DNA of 17,291 nt, from assembly GCA_964615195.1 (NCBI GenBank), contig CAZTNG010000047.1, positions 1 to 17,291 of the forward strand. The letters run 5' to 3'. Both the position numbers and the translations under genes were made by a program. A model generated the notes under the pieces. It made no database searches. It was not told where the DNA came from and was given only the letters and a program-made list of their open reading frames with translations. Below, one piece after another: positions 14,891 to 17,291 of this stretch. The stretch is from HGM20899 sp964615195 (GTDB taxonomy: Bacteria > Pseudomonadota > Gammaproteobacteria > Enterobacterales > Succinivibrionaceae). Each line of letters starts with the position of its first letter. Positions within the stretch are counted from its first letter, which is position 1.

Positions 14891-15199
14891 TTACTCCTTG
14901 ATATGTTCAAAGGCAATTTTTAATACTTTTTCAACATGTTTATCACTTAAACTATAGTACATATAAGCCCCATCTCTTCGACAGGTGATTAATTTTTTTA
15001 ACTTAAGTTGAGACAATTGATGAGAAACAGCTGACTTTGTCAGTGAAAGACTGCTTGCCAAATCACAAACACAAAGTTCTCTAGACAATAACAAAGTCAT
15101 TAAAATTCTTAATCTTGTTTCATCGCTTACAGCTTTAAAAAAACTAGCTAAATTGGAAATATCACTGTCGTCTAATTCAGTTTCAAATATTTGTTTCAT
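14891..15199 (-). CDS. ArsR/SmtB-family metal-sensing repressor
   Basis: A 102-residue winged-helix repressor of the ArsR/SmtB family; such proteins leave their operator when they bind metal. The recognition region is LTKSAVSHQLSQLKLKKLI (53-71) and the wing follows (CRRDGAYMYYSL). Two known metal-site patterns are visible. ELCVCDL (C43, C45) is the alpha-3 site of ArsR and CadC. D86-x-H88...H99-x-x-E102 is the exact alpha-5 zinc-site pattern of SmtB and CzrA. The N-terminal cysteines that complete the CadC alpha-3N site are absent. I chose ATG at 15199, with GGAA six bases upstream, over TTG at 15220. A consensus promoter and a palindromic operator lie just upstream, and the HMA gene follows at eight bases. 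Zinc-type sensing is my preferred reading; which metals are sensed is not provable here. Confidence 0.9.
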   Translation of the reverse strand: MKQIFETELDDSDISNLASFFKAVSDETRLRILMTLLLSRELCVCDLASSLSLTKSAVSHQLSQLKLKKLITCRRDGAYMYYSLSDKHVEKVLKIAFEHIKE

Positions 15200-15221
15200 A
15201 CCAACTTCCAAGTTAAACAAT

Positions 15222-15235
15222 TGAGCAATTGCTCA
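15222..15235 (-). promoter_or_regulatory. Palindromic operator of the arsR-HMA operon
   Basis: TGAGCAATTGCTCA is a perfect 14-bp palindrome located 23 bases before the arsR ATG and directly downstream of the predicted transcription start (about 15237). ArsR-family repressors commonly bind such inverted repeats over their own start site, so autorepression is likely. The GC-containing arms stand out against the AT-rich flanks. Confidence 0.7.
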
Positions 15236-15243
15236 TTTATTTA

Positions 15244-15272
15244 ATACTATTATAGATATAAATAAATGTCAA
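15244..15272 (-). promoter_or_regulatory. Sigma-70 promoter of the arsR-HMA operon
   Basis: The minus strand has a perfect TTGACA (15272-15267), a 17-base spacer and TAGTAT (15249-15244, four of six to TATAAT). The predicted start near 15237 touches the palindromic operator, a repressible arrangement. Confidence 0.7.
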
Positions 15273-15291
15273 TTAGATAGAATAAACATAT

Positions 15292-15330
15292 AAAAAAAGA
15301 GCTCTTTACCATTTTGATAATGAGCTCTTT
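15292..15330 (-). terminator. Rho-independent terminator after the PKD gene
   Basis: AAAGAGCTC (15296-15304) and GAGCTCTTT (15322-15330) form a perfect 9-bp stem, with TTA/TAA pairing further inside the 17-nt loop. On the minus strand the stem is followed by seven T (15298-15292, partly shared with the stem). It ends transcription of the large surface-protein gene, 48 bases after its stop, and insulates the arsR promoter. Confidence 0.9.
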
Positions 15331-15378
15331 ATTTAAAGATAAATATAATTAAAAATATTACTTATATATCAATAATTA

Positions 15379-17291
15379 TTACTTACGAACCTTTCTCCTT
15401 AAAAAGGCAGCCATAAATGCCAATCCCATTAATGCAAGTGGATCAATAGCACCACCTGATTTTTTACTACTTGAAGAATCACTTTCCGCTGTTTGAGTTT
15501 CAGCTAAAACCTCTACTGGAACATAGCCATTATATTCTGCATTTACTGAATTAGTACCACTAACCCTAATTTCATAATTTCCAAGGTCAGAGAATGTTAA
15601 AACTAACTTATTACCATTAGCAACGGTTACATAATCATCACCTTGTAAAGATGAACAAGAAACCTTGCCATCAATTATATGACATAAAGTATATTTTTCA
15701 CTTGTAGCCATAGCTGATAAAGAATCACTAGTATCAGAGTTTACTTGGTAAACCTTAAATACTATATCTCCAACCATGTTATCTACAGTAAATGAGGCCT
15801 GCTCATCTTGTACCAAACTCATTGAATTTGCAGATTCACCATCTGTATTAACGAATGGGATATTAGCATAATCCGAACTATCATCTAAACTGATTGAAGG
15901 ATTTGTTTCAGCATCTGTATCTTCACCTAATTCACCATTAACATAAACTGTAAGATTTGTACTACTAATAGTTCCGTCTGAATCCTTTATTGATAAAGTT
16001 ACAACATGAGAACCCAATGCAGCAAATGTATAGTTCAATTTATATGTATTTGAGTTAAGTTTCTCATTATCTACATACCATGTATATGAAGACACTCCAT
16101 TTGTTGTTTCTGAACGTTCAGCACTGAAAACACCTTCTTCATTCTCAGATAGATATGTTGGACCAGAAATTACCGCCTTTACAACTGTTACATCCATTGA
16201 TTCTTCAACAACTGTAACTTTTGCATAAGCAGTGCTAGTGTAATCTTCAGCGTCTTTCACAGTTAGTGATACTGTATGCTCACCCAACACATCGGCGAAT
16301 GCTGATAGTGTAGAATTGTTACCACTTTGAACTTCTAATCCATCAATTTTCCAAGTATATGAAACAATTGCCTTATCATCATAGGAAGCCTCACCTGTTA
16401 AAGTATAGACCTTACCATAAGATACAGAGAATTCATCATAAGGACTTATTCTAGCTACAGGAGCCACATTAGAACCTGATGAAACCACATTAATTGTAAT
16501 TGAATCTGAACTTTCAGCTCCTTTACTATCTGTTACATAAACAGTATAAGTTGTAGTCTCTCCTGCAATCACACTAATTTTTGCTGTGTTTTCACCTGTA
16601 CTCCATAAATAACTTATATCATCACCATCCTCATCTGATGAACTAGAAGCATCTAACGTAAATACTGTACCAGCTGTCACTGTATTACTATTTATGCTAC
16701 TAACTATTTTAGCTGTAGGAGCATGATTACTCTCACCAATAACAGTTATTAATACTGATTCAACATCACTTGTACCATTAGCATCTGTTACTGTAAGTTT
16801 ATATGTTGTAGTTACTATTGGTGTTACAGTTATACTTGAAGTTGTTTCACCTGTACTCCATAAGTAACTAACAGCAGATCCTGTTGATGATGATCCATCC
16901 AATTTAATTGATGTACCAGATTCTACCTCAGTACTATCAGCAACAATATTTGCATTAACAGGAATGTATATATCGACAACAACACTATTTGTATAAGTAT
17001 TCACTACATTATCAACAGTAACAGTGAGAGTTACACTATAAGTACCTTTTGATGTATATATATGAGCAGGATTTGATTCAGTAGATGTTTTACCATCACC
17101 AAATGACCACTTATAAGTTGGTTGGTTGTCTGTTCCTGTAATACTTACATTAGACTTAAATTGTACATTCAAATTCTGATTACTTTCTACTACGAATGAT
17201 GAGTCAACAACAATATCAGGTGTCGATTCAACAGTCACTTTCACACTCTTACTAGCACTAGCTCCAGAATTATCTGTCACTGTTACTGTAT
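15379..17291 (-). CDS. PKD-repeat surface protein with GlyGly-CTERM tail (partial)
   Basis: Only the C-terminal 637 residues lie in the window; the frame stays open through base 17291, so the start and signal peptide are outside. The visible part is a chain of Ig-like PKD domains of about 80-90 residues. One has the classic WSFGDGKTSTESNPAHIYTS core; others read SYLWSTGETTSSI, SYLWSTGENTAKI, SYTWKIDGLEV and SYTWYVDNEKL, with HAPTAKI and VAPVARI linkers. A different domain with a Cys pair (LCHIIDGKVSCSS) follows. The end is a Ser-rich spacer, GG, a hydrophobic helix and a basic tail (RRKVRK), the pattern of GlyGly-CTERM sorting signals, which the protease rhombosortase cleaves in proteins secreted by type II systems. 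Any catalytic or binding domain would lie outside the window. The substrate or ligand is unknown. Confidence 0.88.
   Translation of the reverse strand, partial: TVTVTDNSGASASKSVKVTVESTPDIVVDSSFVVESNQNLNVQFKSNVSITGTDNQPTYKWSFGDGKTSTESNPAHIYTSKGTYSVTLTVTVDNVVNTYTNSVVVDIYIPVNANIVADSTEVESGTSIKLDGSSSTGSAVSYLWSTGETTSSITVTPIVTTTYKLTVTDANGTSDVESVLITVIGESNHAPTAKIVSSINSNTVTAGTVFTLDASSSSDEDGDDISYLWSTGENTAKISVIAGETTTYTVYVTDSKGAESSDSITINVVSSGSNVAPVARISPYDEFSVSYGKVYTLTGEASYDDKAIVSYTWKIDGLEVQSGNNSTLSAFADVLGEHTVSLTVKDAEDYTSTAYAKVTVVEESMDVTVVKAVISGPTYLSENEEGVFSAERSETTNGVSSYTWYVDNEKLNSNTYKLNYTFAALGSHVVTLSIKDSDGTISSTNLTVYVNGELGEDTDAETNPSISLDDSSDYANIPFVNTDGESANSMSLVQDEQASFTVDNMVGDIVFKVYQVNSDTSDSLSAMATSEKYTLCHIIDGKVSCSSLQGDDYVTVANGNKLVLTFSDLGNYEIRVSGTNSVNAEYNGYVPVEVLAETQTAESDSSSSKKSGGAIDPLALMGLAFMAAFLRRKVRK

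Noticed and set aside
1..17291. Insertion sequences, CRISPR arrays, tRNA or rRNA genes
   Set aside because: No transposase reading frames, no regularly spaced direct repeats and no tRNA or rRNA-like sequence were recognised on either strand; the repeated sequence in 15379-17291 is protein-level PKD repetition.

Overview
This is a strongly AT-rich bacterial chromosome segment. Every gene I can support lies on the minus strand, so transcription runs from high to low coordinates. The gene order ndk, rlmN, (pilW), rodZ, ispG, hisS, yfgM, bamB, der is the classical gammaproteobacterial block, and an iscS-pepB pair sits just upstream of it, as in the E. coli neighbourhood. AT richness, the pilW gene, a loss-reduced isc locus and a GlyGly-CTERM (rhombosortase-type) surface protein suggest a low-GC, host-associated gammaproteobacterium. 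A relative of the Succinivibrionaceae is my best guess, but the family is an inference and not proven here.

Layout, in the direction of transcription. (1) 17291-15379: the C-terminal part of a large secreted PKD-repeat protein ending in a GlyGly-CTERM sorting tail, cut by the window edge and followed by a strong terminator. (2) 15272-13990: a small metal-responsive cassette: a promoter with an overlapping palindromic operator, an ArsR/SmtB repressor, a 74-residue HMA metal-binding protein, an AT-rich gap holding a perfect 7-1-7 palindrome, an overlooked 23-codon hydrophobic ORF, and a Fur-fold regulator whose ATG overlaps the small ORF's stop (ATGA). No transporter is encoded. (3) 13859-11271: iscS and pepB, then a clear terminator; the isc genes that normally lie between them are absent. 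(4) 11222-10052: ndk and a CobB-type sirtuin, one base apart. (5) 9952-546: a near-consensus sigma-70 promoter, then eight closely packed genes rlmN-pilW-rodZ-ispG-hisS-yfgM-bamB-der, ending in a hairpin terminator. (6) 535-128: a YchJ-family protein whose ribosome-binding site directly follows that terminator.

The long operon joins translation accuracy (rlmN, hisS, der), isoprenoid synthesis (ispG), cell shape (rodZ), type IV pilus assembly (pilW) and envelope protein export and assembly (yfgM, bamB). The most interesting region is the metal cassette: two regulators of different metalloregulator families flank a soluble metal-binding domain and a tiny predicted membrane peptide, and the Fur-like protein has lost the usual histidine-rich metal sites.

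Several start codons were chosen over longer readings. GTG with a good Shine-Dalgarno is preferred for hisS, yfgM and bamB. Internal ATGs are preferred for der, rodZ, arsR, ychJ and pepB.
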